Positions 42,939-51,646 of a stretch of DNA of 64,000 bases are shown in pieces. The notes below the pieces were generated by a model. That model did not search any database and was not told where the DNA came from. It was given only the letters and a program-made list of their open reading frames with translations. Both the position numbers and the translations under genes were made by a program. Positions within the stretch are counted from its first letter, which is position 1; every line of letters starts with the position of its first letter. Source of the stretch: an uncultured Bacteroidia bacterium (GTDB lineage: Bacteria > Bacteroidota > Bacteroidia > Bacteroidales > F082); the NCBI GenBank assembly GCA_902786745.1, contig CADADR010000003.1, positions 1-64,000 on the forward strand, read 5' to 3'.

Positions 42939-43676
42939 ATGGACAACAAAGCAGAAAGAAAAAAGTTTCTGGGTAGCCTCGTCATCCCCTTGATCATTGT
43001 AGCAATGATGTGGGTAGTGAAGACGATCGAATGGTCGTTCGGGATCTATTTGGGGCGCTTCGGCATAACACCCCACACTGCCAGAGGGTTGATCGGGATC
43101 TTCACCCTGCCTTTCTTGCACGGCAACTGGGAGCACTTGCTCTCCAACACCATCCCCATCATTGTTCTTGGTACAGCCTTATACTATTGTTATCCCAGCC
43201 TCGCCAACCGCGTGATGCTCATCACTTATTTGGGCAGCGGGCTGCTCACTTGGTGCATCGGCGACCCAAGTACCACACATATCGGCGCAAGCGCCCTTGT
43301 ATATGGCCTCAATTTGTTCTTGATTACCAGCGGCTTCATCCGTGGCAACCGCATGCTCATTGTCATCTCCCTCATCATGGTGTTCCTTTACGGAAGCTTC
43401 ATCTGGGGCATAATACCATCTTTGGCCATACCCCAAAACATCTCATGGGAAGGCCATCTCAGCGGAGCACTCATAGGCATTCTGCTGGCCATATTCCTAA
43501 GGAAAGAAGGACCTCAAAAAGAGGTATACCATTGGGAAGAAGACGATGAAGAGGATGATGATTCAAATGGCTCATCCTCCGATGATTCGACAGACTCAAC
43601 GTCAGAGAAACCCTATTGGGACGTACCCACCCCATCAAATGACGAGCTGACGGTACGTTACCGTTTCAGGCATTAA
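42939..43676 (+). CDS. Rhomboid-family intramembrane serine protease with acidic tail
   Basis: 245 residues with about six hydrophobic helices. Rhomboid hallmarks are the conserved HGNWEHLLSN loop, the catalytic serine in THIGASALVYGL (GASA instead of the commoner GASG) and the catalytic histidine in ISWEGHLSGALIG. After the last helix comes a cytosolic tail of about 55 residues, very rich in D, E and S. It cleaves membrane-spanning substrates; none can be named. The start MDNKAERK is favoured since frame upstream contains the gcvT terminator. The stop overlaps the convergent SGNH gene by four bases. Confidence 0.88.
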   Translation: MDNKAERKKFLGSLVIPLIIVAMMWVVKTIEWSFGIYLGRFGITPHTARGLIGIFTLPFLHGNWEHLLSNTIPIIVLGTALYYCYPSLANRVMLITYLGSGLLTWCIGDPSTTHIGASALVYGLNLFLITSGFIRGNRMLIVISLIMVFLYGSFIWGIIPSLAIPQNISWEGHLSGALIGILLAIFLRKEGPQKEVYHWEEDDEEDDDSNGSSSDDSTDSTSEKPYWDVPTPSNDELTVRYRFRH

Positions 43677-44386
43677 AGCACAGACATTGAGAGATACTCC
43701 AACACTTGGTCGGCAATACCTTTTTGTCCTTCGACATCAGGATGCCACCACTCCTTGTGGATGTCGTACAAATCAACGCAGTCAACATTGTAATGATAGG
43801 TGACACGGTGCACCGATTCGATAAGATTCAAGCGCGTTTCCGCATCGATGGCACCCGGGCAAGGATCCGTTTCAAGAAGGTAATACAGCTTGGCATTGGG
43901 ATGTTGCCTCTTCAGATAGTCAAGCATATATGCCAATGCGGGACGGAAAGAACAAAGTTGTTCTTCGGTCCAATCAGAATAAACGTAATCACCGAAAGGT
44001 GCTCCATTCCACACATCGTTAGTAGCGCCAAGGATGAAAATCACATCTGGATTGCCCAGGTTATTCATACGACGGATGAAGGAATTGGGTGCATAATAAC
44101 TTCCACCGTCAAAGTCAGCATAGTTGCAGACCAAAGAGCCCGAAAACGAATTATTATGGTCAAGTACCCAATTCAACGAATCGGCCACTTGACGCCACCA
44201 CATCTGCTCAATACCAGTCACACCTATTTGAGGATAATAAATATACGGGTCGTTGGTGTCAGGATCAACATAACCGTCGAAAGCGGAATAGCTATCGCCC
44301 AAAACCGAAAAACGGGTTGGTTCCTTAGTCTTCACACAAGCCGACATCAAGATAGCAGTAGCAATTAGCAAAGTTAGTTTCTTCAT
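43673..44386 (-). CDS. SGNH/GDSL-type hydrolase lipoprotein
   Basis: 237 residues. The lipoprotein signal ends at MSAC. The SGNH blocks follow: block I FSVLGDSYSAFDGY (nucleophile serine), the asparagine block in the region GATNDVWNG, and the catalytic His/Asp near EWWHPDVEGQ at the C-terminus. It is predicted to be a surface or periplasmic esterase/lipase, perhaps acting on acylated glycans. The start follows the stop of the OmpA-type gene by two bases. It is the last gene of the ffh-folD chain. Confidence 0.85.
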   Translation of the reverse strand: MKKLTLLIATAILMSACVKTKEPTRFSVLGDSYSAFDGYVDPDTNDPYIYYPQIGVTGIEQMWWRQVADSLNWVLDHNNSFSGSLVCNYADFDGGSYYAPNSFIRRMNNLGNPDVIFILGATNDVWNGAPFGDYVYSDWTEEQLCSFRPALAYMLDYLKRQHPNAKLYYLLETDPCPGAIDAETRLNLIESVHRVTYHYNVDCVDLYDIHKEWWHPDVEGQKGIADQVLEYLSMSVL

Positions 44387-44388
44387 AT

Positions 44389-46044
44389 TCAATCTATTAT
44401 TATCATTTCTGTTCTACGGTTCAAAGCACGGTGTTCATCGCTGTCGTTGGGCCACAACGGTTTGGTGGCACCATAGCCTTTAGCGGTCAGTCGGTTTTCC
44501 TCAATCCCACTAGCAATCAAAGCCTGACGGACAACCTCGGCACGGTCGGATGAAAGCTTCAGATTGTAGTTGGCATTACCCACATCGTCGGTATGGCCAG
44601 CCAGTTCAACCCTTAGTTCCGGATTACGCTTGAGGAACGTCGAAAGGATCTCAATACCTGATTGGGAGTCTCCTGTCAAAGCAGAGCTGTTAAACTCAAA
44701 CTGTATGTTTTGAAGCACAATGGCATCACCTGGTGAAAGTTCAGTTACATCCACGTTGGAGAAATAGTTGGCCGAGTCGGAACGGATTTCTTCGGGCAGT
44801 TCAAACGTGTAGATATCATAACCGCCTTGACCACCTTCACGTTGCGAAGAGATGAATGCCGTCTTGCCGTCAGCTGCCACGAAGAAGTTGATTTCGTCGC
44901 CTTGAGTATTAATGGGGAAACCAAGGTTGACGGGCTCTTGCCACCTGCCATCCTCTCCCCTACGGCTCATGAACAGGTCGAATCCGCCCATTCCGATGTG
45001 CTTGTCGGAAGAGAAATAAAGCGTCCGACCATCGGGATGCAGGAAAGGCGCCATCTCCGAACCTTTGGTATTGATTGGTGCCCCAAGATTCTGTGGCTCG
45101 CCCCAGCTACGGTCGGCATTGCGTCGGCTACAATAGATGTCGGCATTGCCGTTGCGCCGCGAAACGAAGTATAATTCCTTGCCGTCGGCACTCACGCAGG
45201 GCTGCGACTCCCAACTACCGGTGTTGATGCTACCCTCTATCTTGCGTGGCATCGACCATTGGTCTACACTCCAATGCGACACATAGAGGTCGCAACCGCT
45301 TTCGCGACCCCAGCCGCAACCTGTCAGATATAGTTTCGAGCCATCGGCGGAAAGGAAAGCCGCACCCGGGTCAATAGCATCGGGGAAGGACTTAAACGAC
45401 AACGGCTCTGGTGTAGTCCATCCGTCATCAGCCTTCTGCGACACAAAAACCTCTTCCTCATAATACCCGTTACCTCGGTTCATCTTTCGCGTAAACAGCA
45501 GATGGTCGCCATAAAACGTCAGGGCGTTGACATACTCATCGTCAGCACTGTTGATCTCGGATCCAAGATTCTCAGGGTCGAACGCTACAGGATGACTGAT
45601 GGCCTCATCGCGAAACCTTGCCAACTCAAGCAGCTCGGACACTGTTGCATCATTAGCTGCATTGCCCGAAGCCCTCGACTGATACCAACGCAACAAGACC
45701 GCTTCGCGTTTGTAGTTTCCTCGCGCATCATAAAGACGAGCCAAGGTGATGGCGGCAGGAGGAAACAACATCGAATCGCATGCCAAGGCTTTCTCGTAAC
45801 CCAGTATGGCCATGTCATAGTCCTTAGTTTCCATCCCAATCTCGCCTTCCAACAGCCAGGCTTCGGCATAGTTTGGGTCTTCGACGATGGCTTTGAGGAC
45901 TTGTTGGTAAGCCTTTGTGTAGTCACGTTTCAAAAAGGCCTCCTCTGCCGACTCGTAAGCTTTCACGGCCTTCTTCGACGGCTGCGAAAAAGCCACGGAT
46001 ACAAGCGACAATATAGCAAATACTATGAGGATAACCCTTTTCAC
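44389..46044 (-). CDS. OmpA-family protein with TPR and PD40 propeller (PorE-like)
   Basis: 551 residues. A signal peptide (to FSQ) is followed by TPR-like helices (about 25-125), then WD40/PD40 repeats with the usual GSEMAPFLHPDGRTLYFSSD-type strands (about 170-415). An OmpA C-terminal peptidoglycan-binding domain (about 440-551) contains LAGHTDDVGNANYNLKLSSDRAEVV. This order resembles PorE of the T9SS in Porphyromonas, which also has an extra regulatory-type domain of about 80 residues that I do not see here. It may anchor a complex to peptidoglycan. It overlaps the upstream propeller gene by four bases. Confidence 0.82.
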   Translation of the reverse strand: MKRVILIVFAILSLVSVAFSQPSKKAVKAYESAEEAFLKRDYTKAYQQVLKAIVEDPNYAEAWLLEGEIGMETKDYDMAILGYEKALACDSMLFPPAAITLARLYDARGNYKREAVLLRWYQSRASGNAANDATVSELLELARFRDEAISHPVAFDPENLGSEINSADDEYVNALTFYGDHLLFTRKMNRGNGYYEEEVFVSQKADDGWTTPEPLSFKSFPDAIDPGAAFLSADGSKLYLTGCGWGRESGCDLYVSHWSVDQWSMPRKIEGSINTGSWESQPCVSADGKELYFVSRRNGNADIYCSRRNADRSWGEPQNLGAPINTKGSEMAPFLHPDGRTLYFSSDKHIGMGGFDLFMSRRGEDGRWQEPVNLGFPINTQGDEINFFVAADGKTAFISSQREGGQGGYDIYTFELPEEIRSDSANYFSNVDVTELSPGDAIVLQNIQFEFNSSALTGDSQSGIEILSTFLKRNPELRVELAGHTDDVGNANYNLKLSSDRAEVVRQALIASGIEENRLTAKGYGATKPLWPNDSDEHRALNRRTEMIIID

Positions 46045-46961
46045 TGTTTCTTGTTTTTCAGCTCTTTCTCAATCCATTTGCGGAAATCAGCCACAAACAC
46101 CCTCGAAGTCATGGTGGGAGAGGTCTCAGAGGTGACAAAGCAACGTCCGTCATCGAAGAAACATATGCCTTCGGTTTGGGCGCCAGTTAATTGCGGCATC
46201 TCAAATCTACGGTTGTCAAATTTCACGCCAGCCTCGTCGAAGTCGAAGATGAGATACATGAAAGGCTTCCAGACATTCTTCACATAACCCACCAACACAA
46301 GGATATGATTCTCCCTGTCATAGTCGGCGCCCGTCAACAGCCCCTGTGAGTCAAATCCATTGACGACTTCGGCCACATAATCGCCAGGCGTTTTCGGAAG
46401 GCGGTACATACGGGTTGTCCCCGTAGCCCAACCCTTGCTGAAGAGATAGATACAATCCTCCGTGGCAAACATGGTCTCGCAGTCGTAGTCATGCTCTTGT
46501 TTTTTATGGACAAAATTCGTCTGGTCACCGAAACAGAAGGTGATGGAGTCAACGTCAATGGTGGCGTCGCCATTCTCCGGGAGGGCTGATAGCGGGAAAG
46601 TGTAGATTCTTAGGTTTTTCCTTTTGCCCTTGTTGTTGCCGAAATCGCCGACATACACATTCTCGCCATCGGTGCAAACATCTTCCCAGTCCTTGTTTTT
46701 GGCATGGGAGAGCGTGATTCTCTGTACCACCTCAAAAGACGTGGTGTCGAGGGCAAACAGGATTGGCTTGCCACCGCTGTCGTTGTGAGTCCAAAGACGG
46801 CCATTATGGAAAAAGAGTCCCGAGGTCTCTTTCACCTCCTCAGGCAACTCCGACTTCAGAACAGGGTTAAACAAAGGGGTAAAGCCCGCCTTGCCTTCCT
46901 CTTGAGCATGAGCGAGGAGGGTAAGCAGCACCAAACCGACCAATAGAGCCCTTCTCATCAT
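46041..46961 (-). CDS. Secreted beta-propeller-like protein of unknown function
   Basis: 306 residues. A signal peptide (MMRRALLVGLVLLTLLAHAQ) precedes a series of strands with propeller-like motifs: TSGLFFHNGRLWTHNDSGG, KDWEDVCTDGENVYVGDFGNNKG, DYDCETMFATEDCIYLFSKGW, LTGADYDRENHILVLVGY and TEGICFFDDGRCFV. This is suggestive of a five- or six-bladed propeller, as in SdiA-regulated or phytase-like esterase families, but the catalytic residues are not clear. The ATG overlaps the folD stop codon (ATGA), and its own stop overlaps the next start. Confidence 0.7.
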   Translation of the reverse strand: MMRRALLVGLVLLTLLAHAQEEGKAGFTPLFNPVLKSELPEEVKETSGLFFHNGRLWTHNDSGGKPILFALDTTSFEVVQRITLSHAKNKDWEDVCTDGENVYVGDFGNNKGKRKNLRIYTFPLSALPENGDATIDVDSITFCFGDQTNFVHKKQEHDYDCETMFATEDCIYLFSKGWATGTTRMYRLPKTPGDYVAEVVNGFDSQGLLTGADYDRENHILVLVGYVKNVWKPFMYLIFDFDEAGVKFDNRRFEMPQLTGAQTEGICFFDDGRCFVTSETSPTMTSRVFVADFRKWIEKELKNKKQ

Positions 46962-47842
46962 TTGGGATAGACCTCGCCTTTGGCGGCTTTCAAGGTGTTT
47001 TGCAGCAGCGACACGATGGTCATGGGACCCACACCACCGGGAACAGGGGTGATCTTGGAGGCCACTTTGTAGACCTCGTCATAGTCCACATCACCCATGA
47101 TCTTATAACCCTTTGGGCTGGATGCGTCTTCGATGCGGTGGATACCCACGTCGATGACCACAGCACCAGGTTTCACCATATCGGCAGTCACGAAGCCCTG
47201 CTTTCCAATGGCGGCAATGAGGATATCAGCCTGACGTGCAATCTCGGGCAGGTTCTTGGTGCGGCTGTGGCACATAGTAACGGTAGCGTCAATGCCCTTG
47301 CGCGACATCAGGATGGCCATAGGCGTGCCCACGATGTTGGAACGGCCCAGCACCACCACGTTCTTTCCCACCGTTTCGACGCCAGAGCGCTTGATGAGCT
47401 CCATGATGCCATTGGGCGTGGCAGGAATAAAGCAAGGATGTCCCAGTTGCATACGGCCCGCGTTAACGCTGGTAAAACCATCCACATCCTTAGATGGTTT
47501 GATGGCATTGATGACCTTGTTCTCGTCAATATGCTTCGGTAAGGGTAGTTGGATGATGTAGCCATCAATCTCGGGGTCGTTGTTCAGGAACTCCACCATG
47601 TCGAGCATCTCTTTCTCGGTCGTGCTCTCAGGAAGACGATACACCGATGAAGTCATGCCTACCGAATGGCAGGCTTTCTCCTTCGAAGCCACATAGGTCT
47701 TGCTGGCGCCATCTTCGCCCACAATGACAGCTGCCAGATGCGGAGCTGCAATGCCATGGTCGATCATATCTGCCACTTCAGCGGCGATTTCTTTCTTAAT
47801 CTGTTCGGAAACGGCTTTGCCGTCGATTATCTTGTTATCCAT
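46958..47842 (-). CDS. folD: Methylene-THF dehydrogenase / cyclohydrolase FolD
   Basis: Bifunctional folate enzyme that interconverts 5,10-methylene-, methenyl- and 10-formyl-THF using NADP. The 294-residue chain shows the catalytic lysine segment SKTYVASKEKACHSVG, GYIIQLPLPKHI, DVDGFTSVNAGRM, ATPNGIMEL, the Rossmann motif GRSNIVGTPMA and ITPVPGGVGPMT. It starts 13 bases after the ffh stop. Confidence 0.96.
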   Translation of the reverse strand: MDNKIIDGKAVSEQIKKEIAAEVADMIDHGIAAPHLAAVIVGEDGASKTYVASKEKACHSVGMTSSVYRLPESTTEKEMLDMVEFLNNDPEIDGYIIQLPLPKHIDENKVINAIKPSKDVDGFTSVNAGRMQLGHPCFIPATPNGIMELIKRSGVETVGKNVVVLGRSNIVGTPMAILMSRKGIDATVTMCHSRTKNLPEIARQADILIAAIGKQGFVTADMVKPGAVVIDVGIHRIEDASSPKGYKIMGDVDYDEVYKVASKITPVPGGVGPMTIVSLLQNTLKAAKGEVYPK

Positions 47843-47855
47843 AGTGTATTAAAGT

Positions 47856-49190
47856 TTATCTGCGTTTCATTGCTCCAGCCATGCGCAACATCTTTTTGCC
47901 ACCACCGGTGGTCATCATGCGCATCATTTTCGAGGTCTCCTCAAACTGTTTCACAAGACGGTTCACCTCAACGATGCTAGTGCCACTACCGTCGGCGATA
48001 CGTTTGCGGCGCGTGCCGTTGAGCAGCTTCGGGTTCTCGCGTTCCTGTGGCGTCATTGAATAGATGATGGCCTCGATGCTCTTAAAGGCATCGTCGTCAA
48101 TTTCCTCTCCCTTCATGGCCTTGTCCATGCCAGGAATCATGCTGGCGAGATCCTTCAGGTTACCCATCTTCTTGATTTGCTGGATCTGTTTCAGGAAGTC
48201 GTTATAGTTGAACTCGTTTTTAGCAAGTTTCTTCTGCAGTTTACGGGCTTCCTCCTCATCGAATTGCTCCTGGGCACGTTCCACGAGAGAGACGATGTCG
48301 CCCATGCCGAGGATACGGTCGGCCATACGTTTGGGATGGAACACATCCAAGGCATCCATCTTCTCGCCGATACCAACAAACTTGATGGGCTTCTCCACCA
48401 CCGTGCGGATGGTAAGGGCCGCACCGCCACGGGTGTCGCCGTCGAGCTTGGTCAGCACCACGCCGTCGAAGTCGAGGCGGTCATTAAAAGCCTTAGCCGT
48501 GTTCACGGCATCCTGACCCGTCATTGAGTCGACCACAAACAAGGTCTCATGCGGTTTCACAGCCTCCTTGATGTTGGCAATCTCGTTCATCATCTCCTCA
48601 TCGACGGCTAGACGACCGGCGGTATCGATGATGACCACGTTCTTGCCTTGAGCCTTGGCGTGCTCAATGGCATGTTGTGCAATCTGCACGGGGTTCTTGT
48701 TGCCTTCCTCGCTATAGACCTCAACCTCCACCTGTTGGCCCAGCACTTTCAATTGCTCGATAGCGGCAGGACGGTACACGTCACCAGCCACCAGCAAGAC
48801 TTGCTTGCTGCGTTTGCGTTTCAGATAGGAGGCCAACTTGGCTGAGAAAGTGGTCTTACCAGAACCCTGAAGACCGGCTATCAAGATGATGCTCGGCTGA
48901 CCTTTCAAGTTGATGTCGACAGCCTCGCCGCCCATCAGTTCGGCCAACTCATCGTGGACGATCTTGACCATCATGTCGCCCGGCTTCACCGAGGTGAGAA
49001 TCTCTTGGCCGAGAGCCTTCTCCTTGATGTTGTTGGTGACATCCTTGGCAATCTTATAGCTGACGTCAGCGTCCAAGAGGGCGCGACGGATTTCTTTCAT
49101 CGTATCGGCAATATTGACTTCCGTGATAAAAGCCTGTCCTTTAAGGACTTTGAACGAACGTTCCAGTTTTTCGCTTAAACCTTCAAACAT
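47856..49190 (-). CDS. ffh: Signal recognition particle protein Ffh
   Basis: 444 residues. The N domain, GTPase G domain (GLQGSGKTTFSAKLA near 104, DTAGRLAVDEEM, TKLDGDTRGGAAL) and methionine-rich M domain (QIKKMGNLKDLASMIPGM ... KQFEETSKMMRMMTTGGGKKMLRMAGAMK) are complete. It binds SRP RNA and signal sequences and docks on FtsY. The start MFEGLSEKL is the family start; the frame upstream adds only three residues. The -7 box TACCTTTG (complement of 49211-49218) is 20 bases upstream. No SRP RNA gene is visible nearby. Confidence 0.96.
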   Translation of the reverse strand: MFEGLSEKLERSFKVLKGQAFITEVNIADTMKEIRRALLDADVSYKIAKDVTNNIKEKALGQEILTSVKPGDMMVKIVHDELAELMGGEAVDINLKGQPSIILIAGLQGSGKTTFSAKLASYLKRKRSKQVLLVAGDVYRPAAIEQLKVLGQQVEVEVYSEEGNKNPVQIAQHAIEHAKAQGKNVVIIDTAGRLAVDEEMMNEIANIKEAVKPHETLFVVDSMTGQDAVNTAKAFNDRLDFDGVVLTKLDGDTRGGAALTIRTVVEKPIKFVGIGEKMDALDVFHPKRMADRILGMGDIVSLVERAQEQFDEEEARKLQKKLAKNEFNYNDFLKQIQQIKKMGNLKDLASMIPGMDKAMKGEEIDDDAFKSIEAIIYSMTPQERENPKLLNGTRRKRIADGSGTSIVEVNRLVKQFEETSKMMRMMTTGGGKKMLRMAGAMKRR

Positions 49191-49299
49191 AATTCTCAAA
49201 AATTTGGGTGCAAAGGTAAGAATTATTGTTTAATTGTTGAAATGTTTGACCGTTGAATTGATAGGATTCACTATTTTTGCACATTCAAATCATTGAACT

Positions 49300-49971
49300 A
49301 TGATTAAGGAAAACTTGGAAAAAATCAGAGCGACGCTACCCAAGTCAGTGACTTTGGTGGCCGTCAGCAAGACCAAGCCCGTCAGCGACTTGCAGGAAGC
49401 CTACGACGCAGGACAGCGTATCTTTGGCGAAAACCACGCCCTTGAGATGCGCGACAAGCATGAGGTGCTGCCCACCGACATCCAATGGCACTTCATCGGC
49501 CACTTGCAGACCAATAAGATAAAATACATCATCCCCTTCGTCACGCTCATCCACAGCATCGACTCGGCCAACCTCTTGGAGGCCGTCAACAAGGAAGCCA
49601 AGAAGCACGACCGCGTGGTGGATTGCCTGCTGCAATTCCACATCGCCCAAGAAGAGACCAAATTCGGCCTTGATTTGGACGAAGCCCGACAGCTGCTTGA
49701 GTCGGATGAGTTCAAAAAAATGGATAATGTGCGCATTTGTGGTGTGATGGGCATGGCCACCTTCACAGAAGACATGGATGAAGTCCGCAAGGAATTCAAA
49801 CACCTGAAAGAGATTTTCGACACCTTGAAGGCCAAGTATTTCGCAGGCCAGCCACAGTTCAAAGAGATTTCGATGGGCATGTCGGACGACTATCCCATTG
49901 CAGTGGAGGAAGGCGCAACTTTGGTGCGGGTAGGAAGCAAGATTTTTGGAGCTAGAAATTACAACGTTTAA
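49300..49971 (+). CDS. YggS-family pyridoxal phosphate homeostasis protein
   Basis: 223-residue PLP-binding TIM-barrel protein. Landmarks are LVAVSKTKP with the PLP lysine near residue 24, GENHALEM, WHFIGHLQTNK, the GVMGMATFTED region and MGMSDDYPIAVEEGATLVRVGSKIFG. The family balances free PLP and amino- or keto-acid pools and has no known catalytic activity. The -7 box is TATTTTTG (49272-49279). The antiporter gene starts one base after its stop, so they are cotranscribed. Confidence 0.93.
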   Translation: MIKENLEKIRATLPKSVTLVAVSKTKPVSDLQEAYDAGQRIFGENHALEMRDKHEVLPTDIQWHFIGHLQTNKIKYIIPFVTLIHSIDSANLLEAVNKEAKKHDRVVDCLLQFHIAQEETKFGLDLDEARQLLESDEFKKMDNVRICGVMGMATFTEDMDEVRKEFKHLKEIFDTLKAKYFAGQPQFKEISMGMSDDYPIAVEEGATLVRVGSKIFGARNYNV

Positions 49972-49972
49972 G

Positions 49973-50929
49973 ATGGCATCGCTAATACCTTTATTATTAC
50001 TCATCGTCGGCTTTGTCGCCTTGATTTTAGGCGCTAACTGGCTTGTCAACGGAGCCACCAGCGTGGGCATCCGTGCGAAGCTGTCGCCGCTCATCATTGG
50101 ACTGACTATTGTGGCCTTCGGCACCTCGTTACCCGAGATGATTGTCAACGTTTTTTCGTGTGCGAAAGGCAACCCCGGCCTTGCCATCGGCAATATCATC
50201 GGCAGCAACACGATGAACATACTCCTCATCCTTGGAGTGAGTGCCCTCATCTGGCCTATCGACGTGAACCGCATCTCCATCCGTCGCGATATTCCAGCAG
50301 GATTTGTCGCCACACTCGCCATCACATTGATGGCGAATTATTTCTTCACAAAACAGGCCCGTACCATCAACTGGATTGAAGGCATCGCCCTCTTGCTAAT
50401 GGGCTTCGCCTATTTGCTGCTGACCATGCTAAAAAACGACCCAAAAGAAGAAACAGAGAACGTGCAGGAAGCCATGCCATGGGGCAAGACCATCCTTGCT
50501 CTCGTGACAGGCATCGTTGGACTATATTTAGGCGGCGAGTTGGTCTCCCGCAATGCCCAAATCCTTGCCCACAACTGGGGTATGAGCGATAGCACCATCG
50601 GACTCACCGTAGTCGCCACGGCCACTTCGTTACCCGAGCTCATCACCTCCATTGTGGCTGCCCTGAAAAAGAATTCTGGCATCGCCATTGGCAATGTATT
50701 AGGCTCAAACATCTTGAATATCTTCATGGTGTTAGGTGTCAGCTCCATCATCACGCCGCTGCCTTTCGAGCCCATGATGAACCAGCAACTCATGATTCTC
50801 TTTGCAGCCAACATTCTCATGCTTTTGTTCGTCTTCACAGGCAAGGGACGAAAGATCTCACGTTGGGAAGGCGCTTTCCTCACCTTAGGCTACATCGGTT
50901 TCATGTGGTTCTCGCTGGCCATGCAATAA
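49973..50929 (+). CDS. Calcium/sodium antiporter, CaCA family (YrbG-like)
   Basis: 318 residues with about ten hydrophobic helices in two inverted halves. The two alpha-repeat ion-binding motifs are GTSLPEMIVNVFSCAKGNPG and ATSLPELITSIVAALKKNSG, and each is followed by AIGN.(I/L)GSN. These are the hallmarks of the K-independent Na/Ca exchanger family. A hydrophilic loop of about 20 residues (KNDPKEETENVQEAMPW) joins the halves. The ATG at 49973 is used, one base after the yggS stop. Confidence 0.92.
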   Translation: MASLIPLLLLIVGFVALILGANWLVNGATSVGIRAKLSPLIIGLTIVAFGTSLPEMIVNVFSCAKGNPGLAIGNIIGSNTMNILLILGVSALIWPIDVNRISIRRDIPAGFVATLAITLMANYFFTKQARTINWIEGIALLLMGFAYLLLTMLKNDPKEETENVQEAMPWGKTILALVTGIVGLYLGGELVSRNAQILAHNWGMSDSTIGLTVVATATSLPELITSIVAALKKNSGIAIGNVLGSNILNIFMVLGVSSIITPLPFEPMMNQQLMILFAANILMLLFVFTGKGRKISRWEGAFLTLGYIGFMWFSLAMQ

Positions 50930-50934
50930 AAAAA

Positions 50935-50962
50935 GTGGAGACGTAGCGTGCTACCTCTCCAC
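50935..50962. terminator. Bidirectional terminator between antiporter and collagen-like gene
   Basis: GTGGAG and CTCCAC (50935-50940, 50957-50962) enclose GTAGC/GCTAC. An A run stands on the left and a T-rich stretch on the right, so it can work for both convergent genes. The arm starts GTGGAGACG, close to the GTAGAGACG end of the dispersed 32-bp palindrome. Confidence 0.8.
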
Positions 50963-50987
50963 ATCTTTTAATTACCGTTATTGTTTA

Positions 50988-51524
50988 TCAGTCAGCCAGT
51001 TGGAAGGCGGTCTTCACGGCCTCGTAGCTGCTGTAGTCGACATCGCTGCGGTTGCTAAACACCGAGGCTTCGATGGCCACAATCTTGAAGTCGTGCTTGC
51101 CGGGGCGCATGCCATCATAGAAGTCGCTCTCAGTCCAGAAGAGGCGCACACCACCGTCTTTCAAAGTAGACACTTCGATGGAAGCCTCGCAGTTGATGAC
51201 TTCTTGTTGGCCTTGATCATTGGTAAACGTGTCCTGATAGTAGTAGGTCAACGGCACCTGCGACCAAGTATCGCCAACGCTCATATAAACGAGCACCGCA
51301 CCATAGTTGTACACATTGTTGTTGATGGCGGGATAGTCGATCTCAACCATCCATTGGCAGTTGTTGACCCACTCCCAGTCATCGGAGTGAACTGTCACCG
51401 TGGAAGAGACCACATTGGCGTTGCCATCATGGCCTGCAGAACCCTGAGGACCACGAGGACCACGGCAAGAAGCCATTGCAAATACTGCCAGAACCGTCAT
51501 GCAAATCAAACTTAACTTTTTCAT
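50988..51524 (-). CDS. Lipoprotein with collagen-like triplets
   Basis: 178 residues. The lipoprotein signal ends at MASC. Directly after the lipidated cysteine comes RGPRGPQGSAGHDG, four to five Gly-X-Y collagen triplets. The rest is a beta-rich domain with many aromatic residues (SDDWEWVNNCQWMVEIDY, TYYYQDTF). Similar small lipoproteins with a very short collagen-like stem are common in gut Bacteroidales; their role is not known. The -7 box TAGTTTTG (complement of 51577-51584) is upstream, within a divergent promoter region. Confidence 0.75.
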   Translation of the reverse strand: MKKLSLICMTVLAVFAMASCRGPRGPQGSAGHDGNANVVSSTVTVHSDDWEWVNNCQWMVEIDYPAINNNVYNYGAVLVYMSVGDTWSQVPLTYYYQDTFTNDQGQQEVINCEASIEVSTLKDGGVRLFWTESDFYDGMRPGKHDFKIVAIEASVFSNRSDVDYSSYEAVKTAFQLAD

Positions 51525-51610
51525 TTCATTAGATTTTTAATTATTAGACTTTAATTTACTTTCATTTTCACCCCGCAAAACTACAAAAACCTTGCCGAAA
51601 TACTCCACTT

Positions 51611-51642
51611 TTGAAAAACAATCTCAAAAAACTGTAATTTTG
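51611..51642 (+). promoter_or_regulatory. Promoter of the EamA-TrmH-EamA chain
   Basis: TTG (51611-51613) and TAATTTTG (51635-51642) are spaced by 21 bp. The first ATG is only four bases after the -7 box, so the message is nearly or fully leaderless unless a later start is used. Confidence 0.75.
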
Positions 51643-51646
51643 CAGC

